The position numbers were made by a program, and so were the translations under genes. The notes beneath the pieces were generated by a model. That model searched no databases. It was not told where the DNA came from and saw only the letters and a list, made by a program, of their open reading frames with translations. 10,874 bases of DNA from Candidatus Cloacimonadota bacterium (lineage in GTDB: Bacteria; Cloacimonadota; Cloacimonadia; Cloacimonadales; TCS61): positions 1 through 10,874 of the forward strand of contig DAOVQH010000052.1 in the NCBI GenBank assembly GCA_030628755.1. Direction: 5' to 3'. Positions 1 through 6,190 of the stretch are shown one piece after another (position 1 is the stretch's first letter; the number at the start of each line of letters is the position of its first letter).

Positions 1-1
1 A

Positions 2-82
2 CACCGTGATAATGTTGATGAAGAAATAAAGGAACACCTGGATAAATGTAAAGAGATCATAGAAGAGAAGATAACGATGTGA
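2..82 (+). CDS. 3' end of an unidentified rightward gene (partial)
   Basis: An open frame enters from the left edge and ends at a TGA at 80-82. The 26 visible residues are strongly charged and look helical (ending IIEEKITM), as in the last helix of a small soluble protein. The other two forward frames contain stops. The reverse strand is also open here but would encode an implausible string of hydrophobic aromatic residues, so I prefer the plus frame. The gene would be convergent with the leftward permease at 473. Only the tail is visible, so I assign no family. Confidence 0.45.
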   Translation, partial: HRDNVDEEIKEHLDKCKEIIEEKITM

Positions 83-85
83 GCA

Positions 86-330
86 GGGTTCTGGGTGCTG
101 GGTTTTGGGTTCAGGGTTCTGGGTTCTGGGTGCTGGGTTCTGGGTTCAAGGTTCTGGGTTCTGGGTTCTGGGTTCTGGGTTCTGGGTTCAGGGTTCTGGG
201 TTCTGGGTTCTGGGTGCTGGGTTTTGGGTTCGGGGTTCTGGGTGCTGGGTTCTGGGTTCTGGGTTCTTGGTGCTTGGTGCTGGGTTCTTGGTGCTGGGTT
301 TTGGGTTCGGGGTTCTGGGTTCTGGGTTCT
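86..330. repeat. Tandem heptamer array, 35 units of GGGTTCT, no indels
   Basis: Reading in steps of seven from 86 gives exactly 35 units with no phase slip. The consensus is GGGTTCT, with variants GGGTGCT, GGGTTTT, GGGTTCA, GGGTTCG and TGGTGCT. A higher-order pattern (GGGTGCT or TGGTGCT, GGGTTTT, GGGTTCA or G, GGGTTCT) recurs at 93, 212 and 289, which suggests blocks were copied. The plus strand has more than 30 GG(G) tracts separated by 4 bases, so a G-quadruplex is possible. The array starts four bases after the stop codon of the left gene. Long open frames seen here on both strands follow only from a stop-free 7-mer and are not genes. Confidence 0.95.
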
Positions 331-349
331 GGATGTAAGAAGCCTGTTC

Positions 350-395
350 CTCGCAACCCGCATCTCGCAACCCGCACCTCGCAACCCGCAACCCA
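350..395. repeat. Three copies of a 14-bp repeat, CTCGCAACCCGCA plus one base
   Basis: Units lie at 350-363, 364-377 and 378-391; they differ only in the last base (T, C, A) and are followed by a partial CCCA. The repeat is C-rich on the plus strand, the opposite skew to the heptamer array that ends 19 bases earlier. The remaining sequence to 443 is plain AT-rich DNA with no gene or RNA that I can recognise. Confidence 0.85.
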
Positions 396-443
396 TCAAA
401 AATCTCATCCCACTCTATGTATTTTTAAAGAACTTATTATTTT

Positions 444-465
444 ACTCGTTCAAGAGTGAACGAGT
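444..465. repeat. Perfect 9-bp hairpin downstream of the permease gene
   Basis: ACTCGTTCA (444-452) and TGAACGAGT (457-465) are exact reverse complements around a 4-base loop. The hairpin lies 7 bases past the permease stop codon and could form the 3' end of the operon transcript. Neither strand shows a T tract after the stem, since the minus strand continues AAAATAATAAG, so it is not a classical intrinsic terminator. Its CTCGTT/AACGAG core matches the ends of the palindromic element at 2380-2468, so it may be a minimal member of the same repeat family. Confidence 0.6.
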
Positions 466-472
466 TACTTCA

Positions 473-1402
473 TCATTTACTTCGAGCCATAATGAACAAA
501 AAGAAAGGACAACCAATAAAAGCAGTTATAACTCCCACTGGAACTTCAATTACAGCAATATGCATAGCTATAAAATCACACAGAATCAGAAGGATTGCTC
601 CTCCAAAAGCTGAAAAGATAATTCCCCATCTTTTATTTCCTCCTAATATCATTCGTACAATATGAGGAATAACAAGTCCAATAAATCCAATGATTCCTGC
701 ATATGCTACTGTAATACCGGTTAAAAGGGAACTTATGATAAAAATCCTTCTTCGCAATTTCTTAACATCAATTCCCAGACTGCTCGCGACAAGGTCTCCA
801 GTGGTTAATATCATCAATTTGTTGGACATACTGAAAAGATAGATCATCAATAAAAGGGAAATCCCAAATATCACCAGGAAATAGTTCCACTCGCTGTGAC
901 TGAAAATATGACCCAGATTTCCCATCAGGACATTTATTATATTCCCTATATCTTTCTGATTAAAATACATTATCAAAGAAATTAATGCAGAGAAAAACAT
1001 ACCTACAATAATTCCAGAAAGCAACAACTTGGTTTTATTGAAAAACCCTCCCAGATGAGAAAGATACCAAACCAGGATCATTGTTACTATTGCGCCAACA
1101 AATCCAAAAAGTGGCATCAAGAGATATAAACCGGCAACTACAGCCAGGATACTTCCAAAAGCAGCTCCTGCTGAAATTCCTAAAATATAAGGTTCTGCTA
1201 AAGGATTATTCAGCATAATCTGAAATGAATATCCAACTCCAGCAAGAACGAATCCGCACAAAAAAGCCAACATAAGTCTAGGTAGGCGTATTGATAATAT
1301 AATATGCGAAGATGGATTATTCAGATTAATGTAAACATAAATAATGCAAAGTGTAAAAGCAAGGAATAGAAAAGTAAATAGTATTCTCTTAGTTCGATTC
1401 AT
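473..1402 (-). CDS. btuC: BtuC/FecCD-family ABC transporter permease, probably for cobalamin
   Basis: This is an inner-membrane permease of the BtuC/FecD family (309 aa), which forms a dimeric channel for vitamin B12 or iron chelates. Family signatures are clear: RLPR at 39-42, the NNPLAEPYILGISAG block at 65-79, GFIGLVIPHIVR near 239-250, and PVGVITAFIGCPFF near the C-terminus. Hydrophobic segments run throughout. I chose the ATG at 1402: it has an AAAAGG ribosome site and overlaps the end of the binding-protein gene by 14 bases. A TTG at 1435 would add 11 residues inside that gene and is less likely. Substrate choice rests on the B12 riboswitch heading the operon; from sequence alone a siderophore permease would look similar. 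No ATPase gene follows, because the next sequence to the left is repeats and an opposing gene. Confidence 0.9.
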   Translation of the reverse strand: MNRTKRILFTFLFLAFTLCIIYVYINLNNPSSHIILSIRLPRLMLAFLCGFVLAGVGYSFQIMLNNPLAEPYILGISAGAAFGSILAVVAGLYLLMPLFGFVGAIVTMILVWYLSHLGGFFNKTKLLLSGIIVGMFFSALISLIMYFNQKDIGNIINVLMGNLGHIFSHSEWNYFLVIFGISLLLMIYLFSMSNKLMILTTGDLVASSLGIDVKKLRRRIFIISSLLTGITVAYAGIIGFIGLVIPHIVRMILGGNKRWGIIFSAFGGAILLILCDFIAMHIAVIEVPVGVITAFIGCPFFLFIMARSK

Positions 1403-2519
1403 AAAAAACCTTTTGCAACTGCTTAATGCCTTCAATAATTCGTGGTGATGCTCTTAGAATCAGATCAGGATCTACATCATCAGTTGTATAAATTCTATCT
1501 TCTTTAACTGCAGATATTACTTCCCAACCCTTCCTATTTTTTACCTGTAATGCAGTTACACCTGGATAAGTTAGAAGGATAATATCCGGATTAGCATTAA
1601 TAATATCCTCTGGATTTACCCGACTGTAATCTCTTGGAAGCTTACAGAAAATATTATCCCCACCTGCAATTTTTATTAATTCCCCAACAAATGAGCTGTC
1701 ACTAACACTCATCACTGGATTTCCATAGATTTCAATGTAAACTTTTGGTAAATGAGTTGAACCGGGAAAAGACCTTACGAACCGTGTCAGGCTTTTGACT
1801 GATGGTTTCTCACGGAGAGATTCTTTCACATTAACCTTCGCAATGGTTGAATTAGTTGAATCGGTTGAATTAGTTGAACTAGTGGAATTAGTTAACTGGT
1901 TGATTTGGGTTTGAAGGCTGTCTGCGATGAAATTCGCTCTTTTTTCTTTATCAATTAATTTACCAATTTTTCTGATCGAATAAATCATCTCTGCAACAGA
2001 TTTTGGATAAATAAGTTCAGTCTTGATATTAAGCTTGTTTAACTCTGCTGCAAGATGTTTTTGTTCTAAGCCGGAAATAAAAACGATTGTTGGCTTAAGC
2101 TCTATAACCTTTTCAAAATCGACCTTCCCAAAATTTCCGACTTTCGTGATTTTATTTAACTCTGGAGGATAATCACATTCAATTGTTATACCAACAATGT
2201 TATCAGTACCTTGTATTAAAACTATGATTTCAGCAACTTCCGGAGAGGTTATTATGTATCGAGGAGATTCAGATTTTTTTTGAGGAGCATTACAAGAAAC
2301 AATTATTAGAACGAGAAATGAAAAAAGTAAGGGTTTTAGTAGAAATTTAAAACTGCTATTTTGAGGTTTGTTAATATATCTCGTTCCCAAGATTTTCTTG
2401 GGAATAAAATTGAAAGCAAAGTTTAACTTTGCAAATATGTTCATTACAAAGTTCAACTTTGTAACGAGAGTAAGACTTGTTACTAAAAGTAAAACCCAAA
2501 AATACTTTCTTTTTTGCAT
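1389..2519 (-). CDS. btuF: BtuF-like cobalamin-binding lipoprotein with unusual insertions
   Basis: This is a class III periplasmic binding protein of the BtuF/FhuD type (376 aa from this start), which delivers ligand to the permease encoded next to it. The mature part begins SPRYIITSPEVAEIIVL, then GTDNIVGITIECDYPPEL, VGNFGKVDFEKVIELKPTIV, and ends with a second lobe carrying PDIILLTYPG. A lipobox (IIVSC) places the lipidated cysteine at residue 76, far later than the usual 15-25. I chose ATG 2519 because AAAAGGA lies just upstream, downstream of the riboswitch; an open frame further upstream (to 2684) only translates riboswitch RNA. Residues about 18-47 are encoded by a palindromic element. 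Residues about 210-257, between the lobes, form an extra low-complexity and basic insert. Either the N-terminus is long but cleaved, or initiation is at a rare codon nearer the lipobox. Confidence 0.85.
   Translation of the reverse strand: MQKRKYFWVLLLVTSLTLVTKLNFVMNIFAKLNFAFNFIPKKILGTRYINKPQNSSFKFLLKPLLFSFLVLIIVSCNAPQKKSESPRYIITSPEVAEIIVLIQGTDNIVGITIECDYPPELNKITKVGNFGKVDFEKVIELKPTIVFISGLEQKHLAAELNKLNIKTELIYPKSVAEMIYSIRKIGKLIDKEKRANFIADSLQTQINQLTNSTSSTNSTDSTNSTIAKVNVKESLREKPSVKSLTRFVRSFPGSTHLPKVYIEIYGNPVMSVSDSSFVGELIKIAGGDNIFCKLPRDYSRVNPEDIINANPDIILLTYPGVTALQVKNRKGWEVISAVKEDRIYTTDDVDPDLILRASPRIIEGIKQLQKVFYESN
1846..1890 (-). repeat. Coding 9-bp tandem repeat in the binding-protein hinge
   Basis: Five 9-bp units (GTTGAATTA and close variants on the plus strand) encode TNS/TSS/TNS/TDS/TNS in the binding lipoprotein. 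The period is a multiple of three, so gain or loss of units keeps the frame. The run begins where the long interlobe helix should lie and continues into a basic stretch of about 32 residues that other BtuF-like proteins do not normally have. Confidence 0.8.
2380..2468. repeat. Composite palindromic element inside the lipoprotein leader
   Basis: Three nearly perfect palindromes lie in a row: TTCCCAAGA/TCTTGGGAA (2384-2404, 3-base loop), GCAAAGTT/AACTTTGC (2416-2432, 1-base centre) and TTACAAAGTT/AACTTTGTAA (2444-2464, 1-base centre). The block is bounded by inverted hexamers CTCGTT (2380-2385) and AACGAG (2463-2468). It sits in frame in the binding-protein gene and encodes a repeated KLNF-type hydrophobic peptide between the start codon and the lipobox. 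No target duplication is evident. I call it an inserted element because its density of palindromes is not expected of coding DNA. Confidence 0.7.
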
Positions 2520-2572
2520 AAAAAAAATCCTTTTATCTTTCAAGCAGCTTAATGCTCCAAAAATAAAAGGAT
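2520..2572 (-). terminator. Riboswitch expression platform: hairpin plus T tract over the btuF RBS
   Basis: On the minus strand ATCCTTTTAT (2572-2563) pairs perfectly with ATAAAAGGAT (2536-2527). The 26-base loop contains a further AGCA/TGCT stem. Seven Ts (2526-2520) follow the stem and run directly into the btuF ATG. The structure therefore looks like an intrinsic terminator, although AT-rich, and also buries the AAAAGGA ribosome site in its 3' arm. Repression by B12 could act on transcription, translation or both. Confidence 0.7.
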
Positions 2573-2622
2573 ATTTAATTTTTTTCTTAAGATTCTTTAC
2601 CCCGAAGATCTTAAAACAAAAA

Positions 2623-2849
2623 CTTAAATGGCAGGTTTCCTGGCTTGCAGACTTATTCAGTATCCGAGCCTTCCCAACCGACAAAAGCCGACCAGTGACC
2701 CGAATTTGAATAGCTCACGGATTCACACGGATAAATACTGATATAAAATTCGTGTTTCTTAGTGCTCTTCGTGGCTAATAATTCTGCTTACAGTGGCGAA
2801 GACCGCTCCCGCTTTTAACGGGATTCCCTTTTACTCTTACACCATTAAG
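2623..2849 (-). promoter_or_regulatory. Cobalamin (B12) riboswitch
   Basis: The minus strand shows the conserved cobalamin riboswitch elements in order: a P1 strand CTTAA (2849-2845) that pairs with TTAAG (2627-2623), GGTG at 2843-2840, the GGGAA...CCCG and GCGGTC core, GCCACTG with TGTAAGC after it (2797-2785), GGGAAGG (2675-2669), and the B12 box AAGCCAGGAAACCTGCC at 2646-2630. It lies upstream of the BtuF/BtuC genes, so B12 binding is expected to shut them off. The peripheral arm between GCCACTG and the second CACTG segment is enlarged by a repeat-like sequence, which leaves the ligand-binding core intact. Confidence 0.95.
2714..2777. repeat. Repeat-like insert in the peripheral arm of the riboswitch
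   Basis: The stretch contains the iterated short words CACGGATTCACACGGAT and TTCGTGTTTCTTAGTGCTCTTCGTGGCTA. This style is familiar to me from dispersed intergenic repeats in many environmental bacteria, but I cannot check copy number here. It falls wholly in the variable arm of the cobalamin aptamer, where length varies naturally. Confidence 0.45.
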
Positions 2850-2868
2850 CAACACTCTATATAAAATT

Positions 2869-2897
2869 CAAATTTATTATGTAATAATTACTGTCAA
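2869..2897 (-). promoter_or_regulatory. Candidate promoter of the btuFC operon
   Basis: On the minus strand TTGACA (2897-2892) is followed by TAAATTTG (2876-2869), 20 bases before the riboswitch. TAAATTTG fits the Bacteroidota -7 consensus TAnnTTTG, with TTG about 18 bases upstream, close to the usual 19-21. A sigma-70 reading is poorer because no TATAAT-like box sits 16-18 bases from TTGACA. An inverted repeat AAGTTT/AAACTT (2896-2912) overlaps the upstream box and could be an operator or a weak terminator of the gene ending at 2952. The rest of 2850-2951 shows nothing else. Confidence 0.35.
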
Positions 2898-2951
2898 GTT
2901 TGATTTAAACTTAAATGTATTATAGTTGCCTTTTCTCCTTATGGTATAACA

Positions 2952-4367
2952 TTATTTCAGCAGGAGCATCTTTTTTATTGGTGTAGTTTGTAAATTTAAT
3001 TTATAAAAATAAATACCAGATTTAAAATCTTCCGCATTCCACTTAACTGCTGATTGCTGATTGCTAATTGCTATATTATCTACAAGATGTCCTTTTATAT
3101 TGTAAATTTCTATTTCTGTGTTTTCTATGTATTCAGTACTTAAGTTAAAAGTTATTGTAGTGATTGTATTAAATGGATTTGGGTAGTTGTTCAATTCATA
3201 ATTAATAATTTCTAACTCATCATTATCAATTCCACTACCATTTGTTACGATGATTTCCTGCCAAGCAGTCATTTCAGATTGACCAGCCCAGAAAATTGTT
3301 AAACTGACAGTATATGTACCAGTTTCTTGATATGTAAATTCAGGATTCTGCTCATAAGAGTCTATTTCACCGTCTCCATCGAAATCCCATTCCCAGATCT
3401 GATTATTTATCCCACTGGACATATCTGTGAATTGAACAGTTAAGGGAGCTGTTCCGGTAGAGGGTTCTGCTTCAAAATTTGCAAAATATGGTTCAGGTCC
3501 AAAAGAAAATGGATTATATACAGTGAATGTTTCTCCATAATCAAGGCTATGATATATGTATGTGTGTTGAATTGTGTGCATTAGCTGTACATATTCAACC
3601 AGCATATAAACCTCACCCAGCTGCCTGCCTCCAACAATACTTTTTATTGGTAAATTCGGGCAATTGAAGGTGTTCTTTAGACCCCATGTTTCACCATAAT
3701 CGTTACTATACAATAATTTCTTGCCATAAAAATTATGTTTTCTGTACAAATACAATTCACCATTTTCATGTCCTCTTGTTAGTCTATTTGTTCCGATATA
3801 ATCATTAAAAACATGTTGAATTTCAAGGTTTTCGTAATCATCATAACTAATCAATAACCACAAGGAATCAAGAACACCGTATATATTACCAAGAATATAA
3901 CCTATAGAGTCTTGATTGTCAATTTCAACTGCTTTAAAACTACAAAAACAACCATTCAAAGAGTGTTGAGTAAAAGTATAACCATAATCATTACTACTCA
4001 TTCCAGGACCTTTAAAGATTTCTCCTTCTATTCTTCCACTTGCTAATCTATAAGAACCTTCTGAAGTTCTAAAGACCCAACTTCCATATTGTCCATAATT
4101 ATCAGAATAGAACATATTAGTAGAATGATCGATCTTATAAATCGAACCTGTTGTTCTGTCTGCACAAATCCTGGCAACCATATTTATACTATCTACACAA
4201 ATAGCATTCTCTCCAAAATCGGTAGAGTGGTAAATACCTTCGGTAGTAACTGTTTCGCCAATGTAATAAATTTCTCCAACATCAGGACCACGAGTGATGG
4301 CGTAGTCAGCAAATAAAATTGAGCTTATAAATATTACAAATATAAAAAGCAAAATAGTATTTTTCAT
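2952..4367 (-). CDS. Secreted Asp-box propeller / PKD protein with sorting tail (paralogue 1)
   Basis: This is a secreted or surface protein (471 aa). A signal peptide covers residues 1-20 (ending ILFA). Residues 24-285 contain six modules, each a GExY-type strand followed by an Asp-box (S-x-D-x-G-x-T/S-W/F): about 48-57, 88-97, 125-132, 174-181 (degenerate, no glycine), 221-228 and 274-281. This fits a BNR/sortilin-like beta-propeller. A PKD domain follows at about 294-376, with the WEWDFDGDG core at 325-333. The tail from 392 has NYPNPFN and ends SGIYFYKL...KMLLLK, matching the type IX (Por) sorting domain family. I see no sialidase-type arginine triad, so enzymatic activity is not supported; binding or adhesion is more likely. 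The start has a GAGAGG site. It is the last gene of the tandem family, and the blade 1-3 region is nearly identical to paralogue 2. Confidence 0.85.
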   Translation of the reverse strand: MKNTILLFIFVIFISSILFADYAITRGPDVGEIYYIGETVTTEGIYHSTDFGENAICVDSINMVARICADRTTGSIYKIDHSTNMFYSDNYGQYGSWVFRTSEGSYRLASGRIEGEIFKGPGMSSNDYGYTFTQHSLNGCFCSFKAVEIDNQDSIGYILGNIYGVLDSLWLLISYDDYENLEIQHVFNDYIGTNRLTRGHENGELYLYRKHNFYGKKLLYSNDYGETWGLKNTFNCPNLPIKSIVGGRQLGEVYMLVEYVQLMHTIQHTYIYHSLDYGETFTVYNPFSFGPEPYFANFEAEPSTGTAPLTVQFTDMSSGINNQIWEWDFDGDGEIDSYEQNPEFTYQETGTYTVSLTIFWAGQSEMTAWQEIIVTNGSGIDNDELEIINYELNNYPNPFNTITTITFNLSTEYIENTEIEIYNIKGHLVDNIAISNQQSAVKWNAEDFKSGIYFYKLNLQTTPIKKMLLLK

Positions 4368-4389
4368 CTTAACCTCTCTTCTGTTTATG

Positions 4390-4419
4390 ATTAAAATTTT
4401 ATCTTCATTATAATGTCAA
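4390..4419 (-). promoter_or_regulatory. Candidate promoter of propeller gene 1 (conserved block)
   Basis: TTGACA (4419-4414) and TTTAAT (4395-4390) are 18 bases apart. The block TTGACATTA...AAGATAAA recurs upstream of all three propeller genes (also 6185-6190 and 8212-8217), although it overlaps the stop codon of a small gene in two of the cases. Such conservation outside coding sequence supports a regulatory role, but it may simply reflect recent duplication. Confidence 0.35.
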
Positions 4420-4712
4420 ATATATTTTACTTTTTTCGGAAATACTATTAAATTAGTAACAACAGGAACTTCCGGGAAACCAATTGAATCCAATTTTGTG
4501 TGTTCGGGAATATAAACCCGATTAAATTTATCAATTTCTTCACTTTCCATTCCTGGAATTTCCAGTTCAAATTCTACCAAAGAACTTGTCGAATTCGATA
4601 CATCATAAATGGGTGCTGATTCACCACGATCATTAAAATTTAACCACTCATCTGCTGAAACAGTAAATACAAAAACAACTAATACAATTAAAATTAGACT
4701 AATCCTTTTCAT
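4416..4712 (-). CDS. Small secreted protein resembling a C25 peptidase propeptide (copy 1)
   Basis: This 98-aa protein has a signal peptide (1-20, ending VSA) and a mature part of about 78 residues. The pattern LVEFELEIPGMESEEID-(F)NRVYIPEH...SIGFPEVPVVTNLIVFP resembles the start of propeptides of gingipain-type (C25) peptidases, where a short hydrophobic strand, a loop and a G-x-P-E-x-P motif recur. It stops where a full peptidase would continue, and no catalytic domain follows. It may be a free-standing propeptide-like inhibitor or chaperone, or a truncated remnant. Its ribosome site (AAGGAGG) begins right at the stop of propeller gene 2, with 13 bases between genes, so the two are probably co-translated. 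The family assignment is by pattern only. Confidence 0.7.
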   Translation of the reverse strand: MKRISLILIVLVVFVFTVSADEWLNFNDRGESAPIYDVSNSTSSLVEFELEIPGMESEEIDKFNRVYIPEHTKLDSIGFPEVPVVTNLIVFPKKVKYI

Positions 4713-4725
4713 CTTTATTTCCTCC

Positions 4726-6138
4726 TTATTTTAATAGAATCATTTTGTTTATTAGTGAATTTTTAATATTTAATTTATAAATATATATTCCTGAAGAGAA
4801 ATCTTCTGCATGCCAACTAACTGATGTATGCTGACTGTTTATAGCAATTTCATCTACTAATTGTCCCTTCAAATTATAAATCTCGATATTTGTTTTTTCA
4901 ATATGCATAGGTAAATTATAATTAATAATTGTTGAGGGATTAAAGGGATTAGGATAATTACTTAACTGTGTTTTGGAGATTTGTACTTGTTCTTCATTGC
5001 TTGAGTTATTTTCGGTTACATGAATATAGTTTGCTTTTATAAAACCATCATTAAGAGGACCGTATTGTATCTTTAGTTTTACAGAATAATAGCTGGTATC
5101 CTGATATGTAAAAGTAGGATTTTGCTCATAAGAATCAACTATACCATCATTTTGAAAATCCCACTCCCAACTTTGAATATCATCTCCACTGGACAAATCA
5201 ATGAATTGAACGGTTAAAGGAGCCGTTCCTGTTGTGGGTTCTGCTTCAAAATTAGCGAAATATGGTACTGGGCCATGAGAAAAAGGATGATAAACTGCAA
5301 AAGTTTCTCCATAATCTAAACTATGATATATATAAGTATGTTTAATCTCTCCCATTAATTGCACATAATTAGCTAATACATACATCTCACCTGGCTGTCT
5401 TCCGCCTACAATATTCTGAGAAATCAAATTATTTTTAAAAATCCAATTTTCTCCAAAATTGCTACTATACCATAGTTCTCTTATCTTTGAACCATCACCA
5501 GTAGAAATAAATCTTAATAAATAAAGTTCACCAGGTTCTGTTCCTCTACTTAAGAAATAACTATTACAACTAATCCAGTTGAAAATGTGTTGGATTTCTA
5601 AATTCTCAAAATTATCATTCGTTTTTAAAAGCCATAAAGTATCATTAATTCCATATATATCACCTAATACATATCCAGTTGAGTCTTGATCTCCAATTTC
5701 AAATGCTTTCAAACTACAAAAACAACCATTCAAAGAGTGTTGAGTAAAAGTATAACCATAATCATTACTACTCATTCCGGGACCTTTAAATATTTCACCT
5801 TCAATTCTACCGCTTGCTAATGAATAAGATCCCTCTGATGTTCTAAACACCCAACTCCCATATTGTCCATAATTATCAGAATAGAACATATTAGTAGAAT
5901 GATCGATCTTATAAATTGAACCTGTTGTTCTGTCTGCACAAATCCTGGCAACCATATTTATACTATCTACACAAATAGCAGTTTCACCAAAATCTGTAGA
6001 GCGGTAAATACCTTCTGTGGTAACTGTTGGCCCAATATAATATATTTCTCCAACTTCCGGTCCCCTTGTGATACTACTTGAAAATAATATCGAGCTTATA
6101 AATGTTACAGATATAAAAAGCAAAATAATATTTTTCAT
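4726..6138 (-). CDS. Secreted Asp-box propeller / PKD protein with sorting tail (paralogue 2)
   Basis: This 470-aa secreted protein has the same plan as its neighbours: a signal peptide (about 1-20), six GExY/Asp-box modules to about residue 285, a PKD domain at about 293-375 (WEWDFQNDG at 324-332), and a type IX-like tail starting near 392 (NYPNPFNPST) and ending GIYIYKL...KMILLK. Residues 54-142 match paralogue 1 with a single difference (S106 for R107), while blades 5-6 match paralogue 3 better (GGRQ..GE.Y.LANY.QLMGEIKHTY). Its own tail diverges from the other two, which share theirs. The start uses AGAGG six bases before the ATG. Its stop TAA is fused to the ribosome site of the next small gene. 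The role is not established; surface binding is the likeliest guess. Confidence 0.85.
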   Translation of the reverse strand: MKNIILLFISVTFISSILFSSSITRGPEVGEIYYIGPTVTTEGIYRSTDFGETAICVDSINMVARICADRTTGSIYKIDHSTNMFYSDNYGQYGSWVFRTSEGSYSLASGRIEGEIFKGPGMSSNDYGYTFTQHSLNGCFCSLKAFEIGDQDSTGYVLGDIYGINDTLWLLKTNDNFENLEIQHIFNWISCNSYFLSRGTEPGELYLLRFISTGDGSKIRELWYSSNFGENWIFKNNLISQNIVGGRQPGEMYVLANYVQLMGEIKHTYIYHSLDYGETFAVYHPFSHGPVPYFANFEAEPTTGTAPLTVQFIDLSSGDDIQSWEWDFQNDGIVDSYEQNPTFTYQDTSYYSVKLKIQYGPLNDGFIKANYIHVTENNSSNEEQVQISKTQLSNYPNPFNPSTIINYNLPMHIEKTNIEIYNLKGQLVDEIAINSQHTSVSWHAEDFSSGIYIYKLNIKNSLINKMILLK

Positions 6139-6159
6139 CTTAACCTCTTTAACTCTAAG

Positions 6160-6190
6160 ATAAAAAGTTTTATCTTAAATATAATGTCAA
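6160..6190 (-). promoter_or_regulatory. Candidate promoter of propeller gene 2 (conserved block)
   Basis: TTGACA (6190-6185) is followed 19 bases later by TTTTAT (6165-6160). The spacing is a little long, but the block TTGACATTA...AAGATAAAA matches the one ahead of propeller genes 1 and 3. It overlaps the end of small gene 2, as the equivalent block does with small gene 1. Confidence 0.3.

Noticed and set aside
86..395. CRISPR array
   Set aside because: The units are 7 and 14 bp directly adjacent to one another, with no spacers and no cas genes.
79..613. Several overlapping open frames on both strands encoding glycine-, phenylalanine- and tryptophan-rich or proline-rich repeats
   Set aside because: They are produced by a stop-free 7-bp tandem repeat that is open in nearly every frame; there is no ribosome site and the frames end as soon as the repeats stop.
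1403..1435. TTG start for the permease
   Set aside because: It would lengthen the overlap with the binding-protein gene and has no clear ribosome site, whereas the ATG at 1402 has one and gives a normal family N-terminus.
2520..2684. N-terminal extension of the B12-binding protein
   Set aside because: The extra 55 codons lie in the 3' part of the cobalamin riboswitch and its output hairpin, including the B12 box; the ATG at 2519 has its own ribosome site.
2368..2709. Plus-strand open frame opposite the start of btuF
   Set aside because: It is the antisense of the palindromic element and the riboswitch, with no ribosome site and no plausible protein.
4406..4414. TATAAT within TTATAATGAAG as a -10 box for propeller gene 1
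   Set aside because: No upstream box lies at a suitable distance, and paralogues 2 and 3 do not keep TATAAT, whereas TTGACA is kept in all three.
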